Below are positions 17,011-27,600 of a stretch of 28,384 nucleotides of DNA, in pieces. Position 1 is the first letter of the stretch; each line of letters starts with the position of its first letter. The stretch comes from Euprymna scolopes (lineage: Eukaryota > Mollusca > Cephalopoda > Sepiida > Sepiolidae). The stretch lies in assembly GCA_024364805.1 (NCBI GenBank), contig CM044500.1, positions 63,194,928-63,223,311 on the forward strand. Direction: 5' to 3'. Under the pieces are notes generated by a model. It was not told the origin of the DNA. It searched no databases and was given only the letters and a program-made list of their open reading frames with translations. The translations under genes and the position numbers were made by a program.

Positions 17011-17524
17011 AAAAAAAGAATTTTCTCGCGATCATTCTCAGGATAGTTTCTCTTTCCGTCCGTCGAGTTATCCTCCGACCTTAGTGCGCCTCCCACACTC
17101 GAACGATGCCACCTGAATGTAAACCTTGGATGTGCTGCCTGTAAAAAAAGTTTCAAATAGTTTAATGCATCTTTTATAAAGCTTATATGATATACATATT
17201 TATACGCCGTCAGCGTTTATCGCTAGATTTCTTGACACATTTTTTTTCTTTCATGCCGTCACAAAAGTGAATCGTCAAATTTTTACTTCGAAATTTTGTG
17301 GACGATTGTCTTTATCAAAAGAACCCAGAAGATTGTCAGTGGGTAGGTCGATATCTTGCGATTTTAGGTGCTCGTTCGGAATACGGAGAATCATAGTTTT
17401 CTTTCTTCCGCGAACGATTGTAGAGTAAATAAAAATGTTTTCATTTATCTAAATTGCGCTTAACTTTTCGCTTCTTGGGCCGATGTTCTCTCTGCTTTCA
17501 AGGATAATAACTATTTCTTCTACT
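17011..17524. other. No gene recognised
   Basis: Includes a 17011-17156 flank of the LINE fragment and AT-rich sequence. No repeat or coding similarity seen. Confidence 0.4.
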
Positions 17525-17750
17525 TCAGATAATCTCAAACCACACATCTCCTAAGTCGACATTGTTAAATACCAGTGACAAGAGCAGGGCATGTACAGGA
17601 CGACTGAAAACAAATGCCAAGATTAGCGGAGAACACATACAGCGCTTAGAATTCCCAAATGGTCACCCATCTGGTACTAACCAGGCTTAACGTTGCTTAA
17701 CCGGTGATCTGACCAGAACCAGTGTGTCACCGTGATTATGCCGTATATCA
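17525..17750 (-). mobile_element. 5S rRNA-derived SINE, 3'-truncated copy
   Basis: From 17750 on the minus strand: ATACGGCATAATCACGGTGA, ACACTGGTTCTGGTCAGATC, GTTAAGCAACGTTAAGCCTG, GTTAGTACCAGATGGGTGAC and GGGAATTCTAAGCGCTGTAT, a clear 5S copy that keeps box C. The shared body then runs through CTCCGCTAATCTTGGCATTT and CAGTCGTCCTGTACATGCCC. Similarity stops near AGGAGATGTGTGGTTTGAGA, before the 3' part present in the three full copies. Confidence 0.85.
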
Positions 17751-18027
17751 GACAAGCACTTGCTCATCAACTACCTGTTATCCGGCATTTTCTTTGTATT
17801 TATATAAGCCTATTATTTTGTGATTGTGAGATAAAATCCAATATAATCAAATTTCAATAAAATTGCTTTTTCTCTTCCATCGATATTTTCAAATGATTTA
17901 ATCAACTGTTTTAAGTGTAATAACCTGCATTAAATTCGATCAATCGATCGTGTCTTGCTTGTGGCATAAAACTGCATTCACGGATAAGCTGATATGTTGG
18001 AAATTTTGTGAATGTGCAGTAACCTGT
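17751..18027. other. No gene recognised
   Basis: AT-rich spacer between two 5S-derived copies on opposite strands. Nothing distinctive. Confidence 0.4.
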
Positions 18028-18144
18028 TATATACGGCATAATAACTTTGACACACTAGTTCTGGTTAGATCATTGAAGGTAAGCAATTATGAATCTGGCC
18101 AATACCGGATGGGTGACCACTTGCGTATACCATGTGCTGTATTA
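18028..18144 (+). mobile_element. 5S rRNA-derived retroposon head
   Basis: ATACGGCATAATAACTTTGA, ACACACTAGTTCTGGTTAGA, GGTAAGCAATTATGAATCTG, GCCAATACCGGATGGGTGAC and CATGTGCTGTATT follow 5S rRNA along its whole length. The common body does not follow. A hairpin-rich element begins about 33 bp downstream and might be its body. Confidence 0.85.
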
Positions 18145-18176
18145 TAAAGCTTATGTGTGATTTATAACTGTACTAG

Positions 18177-18400
18177 CCTGGGGGTACTGTCGGTGGGGCA
18201 TTAGAATACACCGACTGCCCCCCTGCAGAGGGTAAAAGTCCCTCAATGGGGGTGCTGGATATGACCTTAAACTATATCCAGTGGTGAGGCTCCAGCTTGC
18301 GAGCTTTGGAGAGTGTGGAGCCACCCTTTAATTGCCATTGCTCCCAGGTCCACTCTGACTGTGGTAGTACCTGTTAGGGTTCCAACTATGGGTGTAATAG
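18177..18400 (+). mobile_element. Hairpin-rich GC segment, unclassified
   Basis: Predicted stems by eye: GGGGG...GTCGGTG (18180-18195) with CACCGAC...CCCCC (18209-18223); CTGGATAT (18255-18262) with ATATCCAG (18274-18281); GGCTCCA (18288-18294) with TGGAGCC (18316-18322), enclosing a smaller AGCTT/GAGCTTT pair. The segment is GC-rich against AT-rich flanks and has no ORF. It resembles the element at 4360-4713 in style (serial hairpins) but shares no clear sequence. It could be a SINE body attached to the 5S-like head at 18028-18144. Confidence 0.5.
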
Positions 18401-18523
18401 AAACCGACTTGAAAACAACAAATATATTCTATTAAAAATGTTTTCTTCAAAATCTTTGGATTCGGCATTAAATAACCCGAAAAGGGTTGATATGCCGTAA
18501 AACAAAAACAACCAATCAACCAA

Positions 18524-18990
18524 CCAACTACCCTGGGTTGCCCGGGTGCTTGGAGGTGTATATTGAGAAAAAAAAAGTTGCAGTAAACAGGCAGGCTCCA
18601 ACCCGTACCGCAAAAGAGGAAAAAAACGTGACCGTCCCCCCCCAAAAAAAAACGTGACGTTTTTACCGTTGCGTCCATCGCCAAACCGGAAGTGACGAAG
18701 GTTTAAATCAAGGCTAGTCAATCGAAAAGAGGCCATGACTTTCGAAAATATCGACGAAAAAAGCGAATCCATCCCTGTAGGAAAGTGCCCAGTTAAGGGT
18801 AAAGGAATTATTATTTTTAGCCAATTTTTCGATATTTGTCGTCCGAAGGGTCGTGCTTCAAAACGATACCGATCTTGTAAAAATCCGTCGCCTCTGTCGA
18901 ACGTTTTAGGCAAACATACATACATACATACATACATACATACATACATACATACATTTAAACAGACGGGTGAGATTTATATTATAGATT
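18524..18990 (+). mobile_element. Dispersed retroposon-like repeat with ACCCTGGGTTGCCCGGGT signature
   Basis: It begins with the signature hairpin at 18531-18548 and TGCTTGGAGGTGTATATTGAG, matching 5806-5850. The following ~350 bp is of mixed composition and ends in a CATA tetranucleotide array and then ACGGGTGAGATTTATATTATAG. A signature at one end and a short tandem array at the other suggest a non-LTR retroposon or a LINE 3' UTR. The 118-codon plus frame at 18735-19091 and the minus frames show no recognisable domain. Confidence 0.5.
18911..18957. repeat. (CATA)n microsatellite
   Basis: About 11 CATA units inside the preceding repeat, probably its tandem 3' tail. Confidence 0.9.
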
Positions 18991-19157
18991 ATGTCACACA
19001 ATTTCTTTGCAACTGGAAGTTTTGTATAGAAGACAGAGTTATCTCTCTTCAAATCTATAATTTTCTGCATTCTGAGTTTTGCGGGATTTAGAGATGTGCG
19101 CCATTTTTAGCGCATGTGTTTATGGAATTCGTTTTCATTTTGTAAACTTTATCTCTG

Positions 19158-19265
19158 CTAATCACGCCGACACACCGGATATTGTTCAATCTACGAGATT
19201 AAACAAGGTTGAGCTTGCTCAGTACCAGGTGGGGAACCATTTGGGAATACCAGGCGTGGTATGTA
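19158..19265 (+). mobile_element. 5S rRNA-derived retroposon head
   Basis: GCTAATCACGCCGACACACC, ACGAGATTAAACAAGGTTGA, GCTTGCTCAGTACCAGGTGG, GGAACCATTTGGGAATACCA and GGCGTGGTATGTA follow 5S rRNA, with TTGGGAATACC especially close to the 5S 3' region CTGGGAATACC. The common body does not follow. The 160 bp downstream has no match in the window. The overlapping plus ORF (19079-19423) is incidental. Confidence 0.85.
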
Positions 19266-19487
19266 GGATGACGTCGACACCTTACTGCAAGAACTACAAA
19301 AGTGTAACATCATCACCAAGATACCTATGCGGCTGGGGACTAATTGTGAATTTGATATTCCCTAGACACTTTCTCCTACGGAGGAAGCCGGATCAACTGC
19401 TTAGGGTTAATATCGCTAGCTAACTCCTCAGTTAGTATTGCTCCTTGGTTTTCTCATATACATGTTACGATTTCATATATTGATCAA
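19266..19487. other. Unclassified flank, possibly a further 5S-SINE body
   Basis: More GC-balanced than the surroundings up to about 19440 and directly downstream of a 5S-like head, but without a second copy to define it. It ends in CTCATATACATGTTACG before the CTA array. Confidence 0.3.
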
Positions 19488-19488
19488 A

Positions 19489-19490
<2 letters not shown>

Positions 19491-19528
<38 letters not shown>
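19491..19528. repeat. (CTA)n microsatellite
   Basis: About 12 CTA units. Confidence 0.95.
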
Positions 19529-19529
<1 letters not shown>

Positions 19530-19587
19530 TATCCGTCCCTTTTCCTTCCTTCCTTTCTTCTTTTTCTATTTTTGTTTACTATTTATT

Positions 19588-19680
19588 TTATTATTATTAT
19601 TATTATTATTATTACTACTACTACTACTACTACTACTACTGCTGCTGCTACTACTACTGTTACTACTGCTACTGATAATA
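19588..19680. repeat. (TTA)n(CTA)n compound microsatellite
   Basis: TTA units followed by CTA units with CTG variants. A poly-leucine frame over it is an artefact. Confidence 0.95.
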
Positions 19681-19984
19681 TGATAATACTGCAACTAATC
19701 TATATAAATGAAACAGTAGATTATGTATAAGTGTGTGCACGTGTAAAAATATTTAACCGGTAAACTCGTAAACTACTGGTAACACAACACTGAAATTAAC
19801 AGAAAATGGTAATCATACATAGTTTATAACGAGTAAAATCTTTGTTTGGATGAATAACGCGTACAGAAATACGTCAGTATGTTGAAATGCAATACGCTTG
19901 TTTAAATTTTCAACATATTTCTATTACTTTTGCACATGCGCAAATTCATTCATAGCTTAAAGTGGTTTGATTTACAATCTTTCT
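19681..19984. other. No gene recognised
   Basis: Contains CTAATCTATATAAATGAAAC near 19696, typical of retroposon junctions in such genomes, but nothing diagnostic. Confidence 0.35.
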
Positions 19985-19989
19985 CACCT

Positions 19990-20400
<411 letters not shown>

Positions 20401-20574
20401 AGCATGTTGGATGGCATCGTCCTAGCAAGTTTAAAATCTCTACTGTGAGATATCGGCTTGGGTTCTCATTGGATGGATGGCCATATCCTTTGTTCTAAAC
20501 GAATTAGGTTCATTCCATAGTCGAATTTCGCCGCGGTTTGTTTGTTCTGTGTTAGTTAATTGACTTTATCGTGT
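20401..20574. other. Spacer between inverted SINE copies
   Basis: No further feature seen. It separates oppositely oriented SINE bodies, so a transcript through 20197-20782 could fold back on itself. Confidence 0.4.
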
Positions 20575-20782
20575 GTGACGTGGTAGCTCAACTGGTAGAG
20601 TACTCGCCTCAAATGCAAGAAATTAGTGTTTCGAATCTCTAGTTTGGCTGTGTTCAACCGATAAAGCTAAATGAGGGCGAAACTCGAGTCTTGGATTTCC
20701 GATTTGCTGGCTGTCATGGCTCTTGTGAGATGCGACGTTGTTTTGCTGTGAAAATAATTATATAATCTCTCGCATTCTTCAA
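20575..20782 (+). mobile_element. tRNA-derived SINE
   Basis: The head has GACGTGGTAGCTCAACTGGT (A box type TAGCTCAACTGGTAGAG) and GTGTTTCGAATCTCT (B box) at tRNA spacing. After an unpaired linker (GGCTGTGTTCAACCG) comes the body TCTTGGATTTCCGATTTGCT, GGCTGTCATGGCTCTTGTGA, GTTGTTTTGCTGTGAAAATA, then an AT-rich tail into TA and TTA arrays. The anticodon region does not fold cleanly. Pol III would start at the head; a LINE would have supplied the integration machinery. Confidence 0.85.
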
Positions 20783-20802
20783 ATTATATATATATATATA
20801 TA

Positions 20803-20836
<34 letters not shown>
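20783..20836. repeat. (TA)n(TTA)n compound microsatellite
   Basis: About 11 TA units then about 10 TTA units, directly at the 3' end of the SINE and probably grown from its tail. Confidence 0.95.
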
Positions 20837-21040
20837 GGCTCACAAGGAGCTTTCATACAGGTAATCAAAGATCTCATTGAATACAGCCTGTGCTGTTCCC
20901 TGGAATTCAACTAATAACCTTCCCGTTTCGAAAATTCTTACCTGGATCTTTCTATGACGTTTCTGAACTTTTTAGATGAGGATTGGTTATTAATATTATT
21001 TGGATTAAAGGGCTCCGTTTAAAATTTCATCAAAAATTCC

Positions 21041-21260
21041 CGAGTTTGACATAAACATTTCTCAAGTTTGCAAAATATAATTGGAGAAGGTCGGAGGTTA
21101 CATCGACCGAAACGTTGCGAAAAATCATACTCAAGATGAGATCGGTAGTCCGATGAATCCAAAAATACGAATGGATCTTTATATTTTCACGTCAATTTAC
21201 AGGATTCTATCAATATTCTAAGGATTTTGCAATGCTATACAAATACTTTCAGGATTTACG
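21041..21260 (+). repeat. Dispersed repeat, copy 2 (partner at 7200-7385)
   Basis: Shares CCCGAGTT, ACATCGACCGAAA and TCAAGATxAGA landmarks, in the same order and spacing, with 7200-7385, and lower similarity on to ATTTACGA. Family unknown, non-coding as far as can be seen. Confidence 0.6.
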
Positions 21261-21478
21261 AGCATTGGTCTAAGACTTAATGCTCCATGCATTTTTACTT
21301 TGTTGGATTTGGAAACAGTTGCCATATTGTTCGCTTTTCAAAACTTGAACTTTGATCATTTTATTTTTATTTCACTTTATTTCATATTATATTCTTTTAT
21401 ATTAAATTTGAACTTATGTTGAACACTTTTTGAACATTTTTCGAATCCCATTTTCTTCACTTTCGGATAATTTTCTTT

Positions 21479-21489
21479 TTCTTTTTCTT

Positions 21490-21520
<31 letters not shown>

Positions 21521-21592
21521 CTCCCCTCCTCTCGCTCTCTCTTTCTCTCTCTCTCTATCTATCTATATATCTATCTATATATATATATATAT
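21479..21592. repeat. (TCTA)n(CT)n(TA)n compound microsatellite
   Basis: Pyrimidine-rich TCTA units, then CT units, then TATC and TA units. May be the 3' tail of the minus-strand LINE-like sequence at 21840-22215. The ORF over it is artefactual. Confidence 0.9.
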
Positions 21593-21839
21593 TTCCGCAT
21601 CACACTATTTACTGTTTTTATCGCCTCTCCTTTTCCCCACTTTCTCGTCTATCGTCTCTATTTTTTTTACTTTTGTTATTATTGGTTCTGTTTTAATAAT
21701 ACCCATAATTTCAAAGTGGCCTATATTATTTTCTATTACCTACATATACACTCCGATTTACCCGTATATGTTTTACCTATTTTTAATTAGTTATTTCCAT
21801 ATTATCCAATTCCTTCGTTCTCATTTCATATCTAAATGT

Positions 21840-22215
21840 CGTTAAGCCAGTTTTTTTTTCTATATTTGCATTTCGCATGATTCTGACCGTTCTCCTCTTC
21901 TGATGAGAAGCATGTAGCTCTGAAATTATATGACCTAAAAAGGTTTCTTCTTATTTTTCACTTTACTTTTCCTTGTTGTTCTGATGATCTAATAAAATGA
22001 CATATAACTTGTATTCCTCATCTTTCATTTAATGTTATTGCTTACTCCTCTTAACAGTGTTGAGCTTTCCTTGTGGGAAACTCCCGCTAATAATATAATG
22101 ATAAGATATGAATTGACAGGTGTATTTTCAATTAACTTATTTGGGTCTGCCGGAATGAAACCCAGAGTTCCAAACACCACTGGACTTCTTAATGCTTTTC
22201 TGTAGAACATTTCTT
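21840..22215 (-). mobile_element. Probable LINE 3' end, minus strand
   Basis: The minus frame at 22025-22210 reads ALRSPVVFGTLGFIPADPNK and SHKESSTLLRGVSNNI. This resembles the C-terminal 'vPVviGaLGxi...IPG...LGtahilRrvLS' ending of some invertebrate LINE ORF2 proteins. It is followed on the minus strand by a UTR-like stretch with CTTCTCATCAGAAGAGGAGA and, further on, a GATA-type tandem array. Only about 60 residues are visible and no RT core, so the call is tentative. Confidence 0.4.
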
Positions 22216-22289
22216 GCTATTGTTATTTCAAAGAATCGAAATATACTTAGAATCATGTTATAATTCGTCAGAATCGAAAGAGATAGAGA

Positions 22290-22345
22290 TAAGCAGAATG
22301 AGAGATAGAGGAGAGAGAGAAAGGAAGAAAGAGAGAGATATAGAC
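22290..22345. repeat. Imperfect (GA)n repeat
   Basis: GAGAGAT/GAGAGA units with interruptions. Confidence 0.85.
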
Positions 22346-22402
22346 AGCTCTACCGCTTCAACATTATTTAATCAACACCATGTGCCGACATCAACTTCAC
22401 TG

Positions 22403-22429
22403 TTTTTTTTTTTTTTTTTTTTTTTTTTT
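22403..22429. repeat. Poly(T) run, 27 bp
   Basis: Could be the poly(A) tail of a minus-strand retroposon whose body would lie to the right (22430 onward), but no known element is recognised there. Confidence 0.85.
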
Positions 22430-25259
22430 ATCTAACTCCCTCAAGTGGCTAGCCGGAAGAGAAATACAGCATTGCCTTTCTCCGGAAGTGATGTGTTTCT
22501 TTGACTTCTGTTTGCTGAGGAGAATTTTCGAGCCAAATCTGTCAATCATTCTATCCGTTCAAGCTTGCAGCTTTCGTTATGCAACGAAAATAAATAACAA
22601 AGACGGGACAAGCGATTAATGTATGAAAGATACATACATTTTTCTGAATCTGAAGAAATTTACATAAATAGAATTAAAAAAAAAAAATTGGATATATTAA
22701 TGATTATGCACAATAATCTTTATATAATTTGTCTTTTTCTTTCTTTTATTTCGGGTGTCAACGTGTTAACAGTTTTTTTTTTTTATAGCAGACGGCGCTA
22801 TAGCTATTAGGTAGGATGGGGAGAAAAAGAATAGGTAAGACTTTAATGGTCGCGTGTAGTAATAATTTGCGTGCTCGCATTTAAGTTGTGGGTTGGGATG
22901 TCTGCTTTACTTCAGTAATCACTTTCTTTTTAAAACAAAAAATATATTAGCAAGGAAAAACTTTCACTCTGGCATACAATCGCAATTCGGTTTCGATGGA
23001 GATTAGTTATTCAGCCACTATGTTCCGACGTACTGGGTATTTCTCTGGGAAGGGTTCCAATTAGAAACTTTGAGTCTCTCGCCCGTTATTTCATTATCGT
23101 CTTTCTGCTCTCGACTTGTTCTATTTTCTTCTCTCTTCTGACGATTTTTAGTTGAGTTGCGCTAGCTGTATCAGAATTTTGTAGGAATTTTTGACACCCC
23201 TAACACGAAACTGCGAATAAAATATAAAAAAAAACTCGTAATTTATCTTTTAAAAGTGGGTTGTTTATTTTATTTATGGATTATACTTCGAAAATACACT
23301 ATTAAAGTTGTATAAAAAATAATAGAAATATTTTTTTATAAAAAAAAGACTGTGTTTACAAAGTGCCGGCGCGTTTCCATTCAGCCATTTTTTTACGTAA
23401 TGGAATCAATTGAATTTTAAGAGTTAAATATTTTTCAATTTTTTAAACTTTAAAAATCTATCAAAATTGTTCTATTGTTTCAATTTTTAGGATATTTTCA
23501 GGGTCAATGTGAAATTTTATGCACTTTCCAATAAACCGATTATAATACGTTCGACAAACGTTCTTATTTAATCCCTCCCATTTTGAAATGTCTATTTAAA
23601 TTTAAATAATTAATTAATGTACCAAAGTTTTATACATCCCAAATTGAAGATAAAAGATCAATAAATAATATATTATAAATTAAAACAAAAAAGAAATGAT
23701 TTTTAGAAATTTACCTGTAAAGTCCAAAGTGTACAACCTTTTTTAAAACCACGTTGATTTTTTAAAAATTGGAAGCCTATGTTCTGCTTATATTGTCCAG
23801 TAAGTAGTGGATGATAACAACACTTTTTTCTATTTCATTCAATATTTTCTTTTTTTAGATATAAAAAAAAAAAAAATTCACTCGGCAAAAAAGAATGAAA
23901 ATATAATAAACAAAAAAAATTTATGCATTTCTTTGAGAAAAGAAAAATTCCTGGAGTGTTTTTTTTTAAGGAATAATCTTATGAGTAAAACTTGACTATT
24001 TTTAAACTATGGGAACACATATTTCTTCAGGTACAAAGCTACACGCCTAACGCGAACGCGAACGTGTGGGTTTTATGTCCTTTTATTAATCCGTAGTTCA
24101 AAACCAGGAGAAAGATTAATTTCGGTTTTTCGAAAAATGCTTCCATGATCGCGCGTTTTTCAAATAGTCGTTTAAAAATTCTTTTATTTAAAAAATAAAT
24201 GGAATTTTAAATATAAATATGGACAAATTCTTAACAATGAAGAATGGAACTACACATTGAATTGTCTTTTTTTAGGTAAATGAATTTTTGGAATTTATAT
24301 TGATTTTTTAATACTCGAAGGAAGAAAATTTCGTTGATTTTCTTCAAATCGTTTTTAAAGAAAGCCGATTAAAAAACAAACAAATATTGCATAATTTGCT
24401 ATTAAACCTGTTATTTAAAAAAAAATGGTCCTCGTTCCTTTAATTGAAAAAAAATTAGGGTTTGAATTGAATTTTTCAAAGTTATAAGCTTATAAAAATA
24501 GGAGGTCGAATTATTCAGTTTTTTTTTTTCACACATTCTTAAAATCGGTTTCTGACACTGCTAGAGTTGCGTCTTTTATTCTAAGGTAAGTGGGGTGGTT
24601 TGGGTAATATCCCTCTCATGAGAATCAACCAAAGAATTCCACCTCATCTCCGGTCCTCAAACATTCGGCAACCCCAATCGAACAAGTACATTCACCTTCG
24701 CTGTGAGATTCCCGATTCTCACGGAAACATAATATGGTTCAACTTGGACTTCATTCTTGACACAACCCTGTGACATCAACCTGTCAGTACAACTGGTTTT
24801 AACAACAATAATTGTATCTGTACCAGGATTTAGGATTTGATGAAACTAAAAACAACTGGAGATTCACACCTGTGGGAACTTCCACCGTGTTTAAAGTTAT
24901 ACACCGTTGGATTGAGAATAGCCCCCTAGGTTCAAACTCCGACCATATAGGGTTGATTCGCTGTTAATTTTTACTTTAACCCCTTGAATATTGATCTATT
25001 TTGATATGGCTAGGCGATTATGTCACGATATTTTCATGGAGTAAGCTATTATCGTTATTACTAAAACAATTGACTATTAAAATACTGTAAATATGGTTAA
25101 ATCTAACGCGTATTGGGTCGTGATTTGTGGCAGCTATGGCCTTAGAAGAATGATGTAGACTTCTGTAATATACTTTTGCTAATACACTTTTTAGTTACTT
25201 ATGCTAGTATAAGCAGACAACAAACACAATTGCGTAAACTCAGAAAGAGAAAATACGTG
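22430..25259. other. 2.8-kb AT-rich stretch with no recognised gene
   Basis: The longest featureless part of the window. Open frames are short and Lys/Phe/Ile-rich. 24590-25010 is less AT-rich and reads like mixed unique sequence (for example CATCTCCGGTCCTCAAACAT), but I find no domain, no splice-bounded exon that I can defend and no transposon ends. ACTTCTGTAATATACTTTTG at 25159 recurs with few changes at 27669, a short shared repeat of unknown type. Confidence 0.4.
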
Positions 25260-25299
25260 TGAGAGATGGATAGAGAGAGATAGCTAGAGAGAAAGAAAT

Positions 25300-25337
<38 letters not shown>

Positions 25338-25345
25338 TGAAAAAA
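25260..25345. repeat. (GA)n repeat
   Basis: Imperfect then perfect GA units. Confidence 0.9.
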
Positions 25346-25429
25346 AGAGAGATAGAGTGCGAAAGAGGGGGACTAATGTATTCATTGCCAGACCAGACAT
25401 TTTCTCAACAGTTTTAGTATCTAAATTTC

Positions 25430-25700
25430 CACTCTAAATCCGACAGGATTTAAACACGATATGACTTAGATATAAAATAGAGTAAGATTTTCTAACCTTT
25501 GAGCTAGGATAAATTCTAGAAGGTCTATTCTCACAGGTTTTGCCTTTTATCTATAAGAAGCGGTAAGGTTATTGCTAATCGCATGGGGCGCCCTTACTTG
25601 GGAATGCCGACGGGGCTACCCAGGCACTTTTTGCAGGTCAAAGTGCCCCATCTAGGAAGCGCTGAATCCTCAATCCCACTTTCCGACTCTGGTGTCACAG
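25430..25700 (+). mobile_element. Hairpin-rich element, older copy
   Basis: Aligns in order with 4434-4690: AATCCGACAGG, then TCTAGAAGGTCTATTCTC (4505: CTCAGAAGGTCCACCCTC), TTATTGCTAATCGCATGGGG (TTAATTGCTCGTCGCCTGAG), AATGCCGACGGGGCTACCCA (AATACCGACGGGGATACTCA), GGCACTTTTTG and TGGTGTCA. The 3' half is well conserved, the 5' half has lost GC content and hairpins, so it is older. No matching flanking repeats were found. Confidence 0.65.
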
Positions 25701-26385
25701 TTCTTGAAATAAGAGATAACTAAATACTTTTTGAGCAAGGATAAAAGTGTAATAGCTGATCTGTCCTTGATCAGAACAGGAAAAAAAAACTTCTCGTCTT
25801 AGGAAACATTTCATATTTCTCCCAATCTCGAGTGCCCGTTTTTCATAAGCTAGATTTTCGAGACATTAAAAGTTGATCCAGTGTCTAACATTGTGAGGCG
25901 ATCAAAGTAAAAAAAGAAAGACCGACAAATTAATTCATCGTTAATATCGAATAGCTCCTAGCCAAGTTCTTATACTGACTTCCGTATTAACAATAGCCAC
26001 TAGCATAAGTGGATGCTGCTCTAGTTGTTGGGTTCGCAACAGTTCTCATCGGACATGTTTGTTGCTGAGAAGGAAATATCGGTCAAGATGACAACGAACG
26101 CAACAGCACGACTCGAGCAAACCAGTTACTGCTTTCTAAATAAAGAAGAAAAAAAAATATGGGTCGGCAGTGCCCATTCTACGATTCTTAGAATGATATT
26201 ATAAAACAAAGTCTCGAAAGAAAAAATAACCAAGAAATAAAACAAAAAAAAATTATATAAAAAAACAACAACAAAGATAAACACACATGCATACATACGT
26301 TGTTGACAAGTAAAAAAACGCAATACTGCCTCATATAAGTCTTTATAAAAGGATAAAATTACACAAGGTCAGTTTTTATGCTTCT
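25701..26385. other. No gene recognised
   Basis: Contains TGCTCTAGTTGTTGGGTTCG near 26018 and a TAAATAAAG near 26140, a layout that might be an LTR-type 3' end with a polyadenylation signal, but there is no partner copy. The rest is A-rich sequence. Confidence 0.35.
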
Positions 26386-26673
26386 CGATGCCTCCATTCA
26401 GTCTCGAAATATAAAGGATACCCCCTGTAGGGGCAGGTGCGCGTGAAATTGTGAGGCAATGGTTGCACAATCATAAACCACATCTCTCCTGAATCGGCAC
26501 TGTTTGAGTTCAGTAGCAAGGAGAAGTCCAGGACGACTGGACAATGCCGAGATAAGCGGAGAGCACATACAGCACCTAGAAGTCCCAAATGGTCACACAT
26601 TTAGTATTGACCAGGTTCAATGTTGCTTAACTTCGTTGATCCAGCGGGAACCGGTCTGTCAGTGTGATTATGC
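26386..26673 (-). mobile_element. 5S rRNA-derived SINE, full-body copy
   Basis: From 26673 on the minus strand: GCATAATCACACTGACAGAC, GAAGTTAAGCAACATTGAAC, CTGGTCAATACTAAATGTGT, GACCATTTGGGACTTCTAGG and TGCTGTATGTGCTCTCCGCT, then the shared body to CGAGACTGAATGGAGGCATCG. About 288 bp. It is the best guide to the full 3' body, together with 13399-13683. ORFs on both strands over it are shadows. Confidence 0.9.
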
Positions 26674-27029
26674 TCACCATATCTACATAATTAACAAAAG
26701 CTGGCTTTAAAATGCCAATCTGGCAACCCTGCACAAGAATATGAGAGTGACCTCCCTTTGATGTAGACTCGTTTTCCAATATTATTATGATGAAAATAAT
26801 AGATTAAGTCTAGCAGGACCTTGCCTGATCGAGGTCAAGATATATCAAACCCTAATTCCAACTCAGGGAAAAAAAAAACAGGATAGTTTTATGAGCTGAT
26901 TTATGACTTTTACAAAGTTATTTTGTGTATCTGTAACGATGTTTAAATTTAATGCTGAATAAAAATTAGAAAAAAATATTTAGTGTCAGTGGGATGATAG
27001 GCTGAAGTTCTCTAACGATGTGTATGGCA
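26674..27029. other. No gene recognised
   Basis: Mixed sequence. Nothing repeats within the window. Confidence 0.4.
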
Positions 27030-27239
27030 CAGTAACCCCGGAATACGTTGGTCCTAGGATACGTTGTTTTCAGGTTACGATGTGGAATACGATGTAGCTC
27101 CTGTCCCCGCTTTACGGTGTTATTCAGAACGTTATTTATACATATTTATTTACATATTGTATTTAGTTATATGCATGTGTATTAATATTGTACTGTATTT
27201 TGTTACTAGTTTTTAATGCCGTATCCCGGGGTTCTACTG
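27030..27239. mobile_element. 210-bp MITE with pogo/Tigger-like terminal repeats
   Basis: The left end CAGTAACCCCGGAATACG matches the right end, which in reverse complement reads CAGTAGAACCCCGGGATACG. TA follows the right end (27240-27241); the left flank CA may be a mutated TA. Internal sequence is non-coding. Ends of the form CAGTxGAACCCCGxxxTACG with TA duplication are typical of pogo/Tigger-type non-autonomous elements. Confidence 0.65.
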
Positions 27240-27299
27240 TATATAGTTTCATTTTTTTATTTCTATAAAAAGGCACATCTATGTTTTTTAACAGAGCAT

Positions 27300-27600
27300 G
27301 GACGTGTGTATGGCAGCTGTATGCAAATGACCGAACCGTGTGCGAGATGACGTCACGGCGAGGAAAGACGGAACCATTATAAAAAAGAAGAACGTGTGTG
27401 CAGACCGAGAATCAGAGAGGACAGAAATAGACGTGTTACACATGGGCTGAGAACAAAAAGTTTGAACAATAGAGCAAGCTGGAAAGTACCTAGAAATAAA
27501 TGTCTGTTATTTTAAAAAGAAAAAGTGAGCCAGTTTATACCTGGTCGTTGTTTGCTTGCGACGGTATCTTTATGTTACCATATTAAAGACTACGTTACAG
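27300..27600 (+). mobile_element. LTR-like promoter/polyadenylation block (possible solo LTR fossil)
   Basis: GATGACGTCAC (27345-27355) contains a CRE-type palindrome TGACGTCA, followed by a TATA-like ATTATAAAAAAG at 27376-27387 and an AATAAA at 27495-27500, about 120 bp downstream. Promoter and polyadenylation signal packed within 150 bp is typical of an LTR. No paired LTR, internal genes or clear flanking duplication are seen, so it may instead be a host promoter or chance. Confidence 0.3.
27345..27387 (+). promoter_or_regulatory. CRE palindrome plus TATA-like box
   Basis: TGACGTCA at 27347-27354 and TATAAAA at 27378-27384 are spaced as in CRE-driven Pol II promoters. No ORF with protein-like composition follows within 300 bp, so the transcript, if any, would be noncoding or belong to an LTR. 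Confidence 0.3.

Noticed and set aside
18386-18949. 187-codon minus-strand ORF
   Set aside because: It reads through the CATA array and a dispersed repeat antisense, with no recognisable domain.
11189-19265. Functional 5S rRNA genes
   Set aside because: All copies differ from 5S rRNA at many positions, including parts of the promoter, and are not in tandem arrays.
24895-24960. B-box-like AGGTTCAAACTCC
   Set aside because: No A box at a suitable distance and no cloverleaf pairing.
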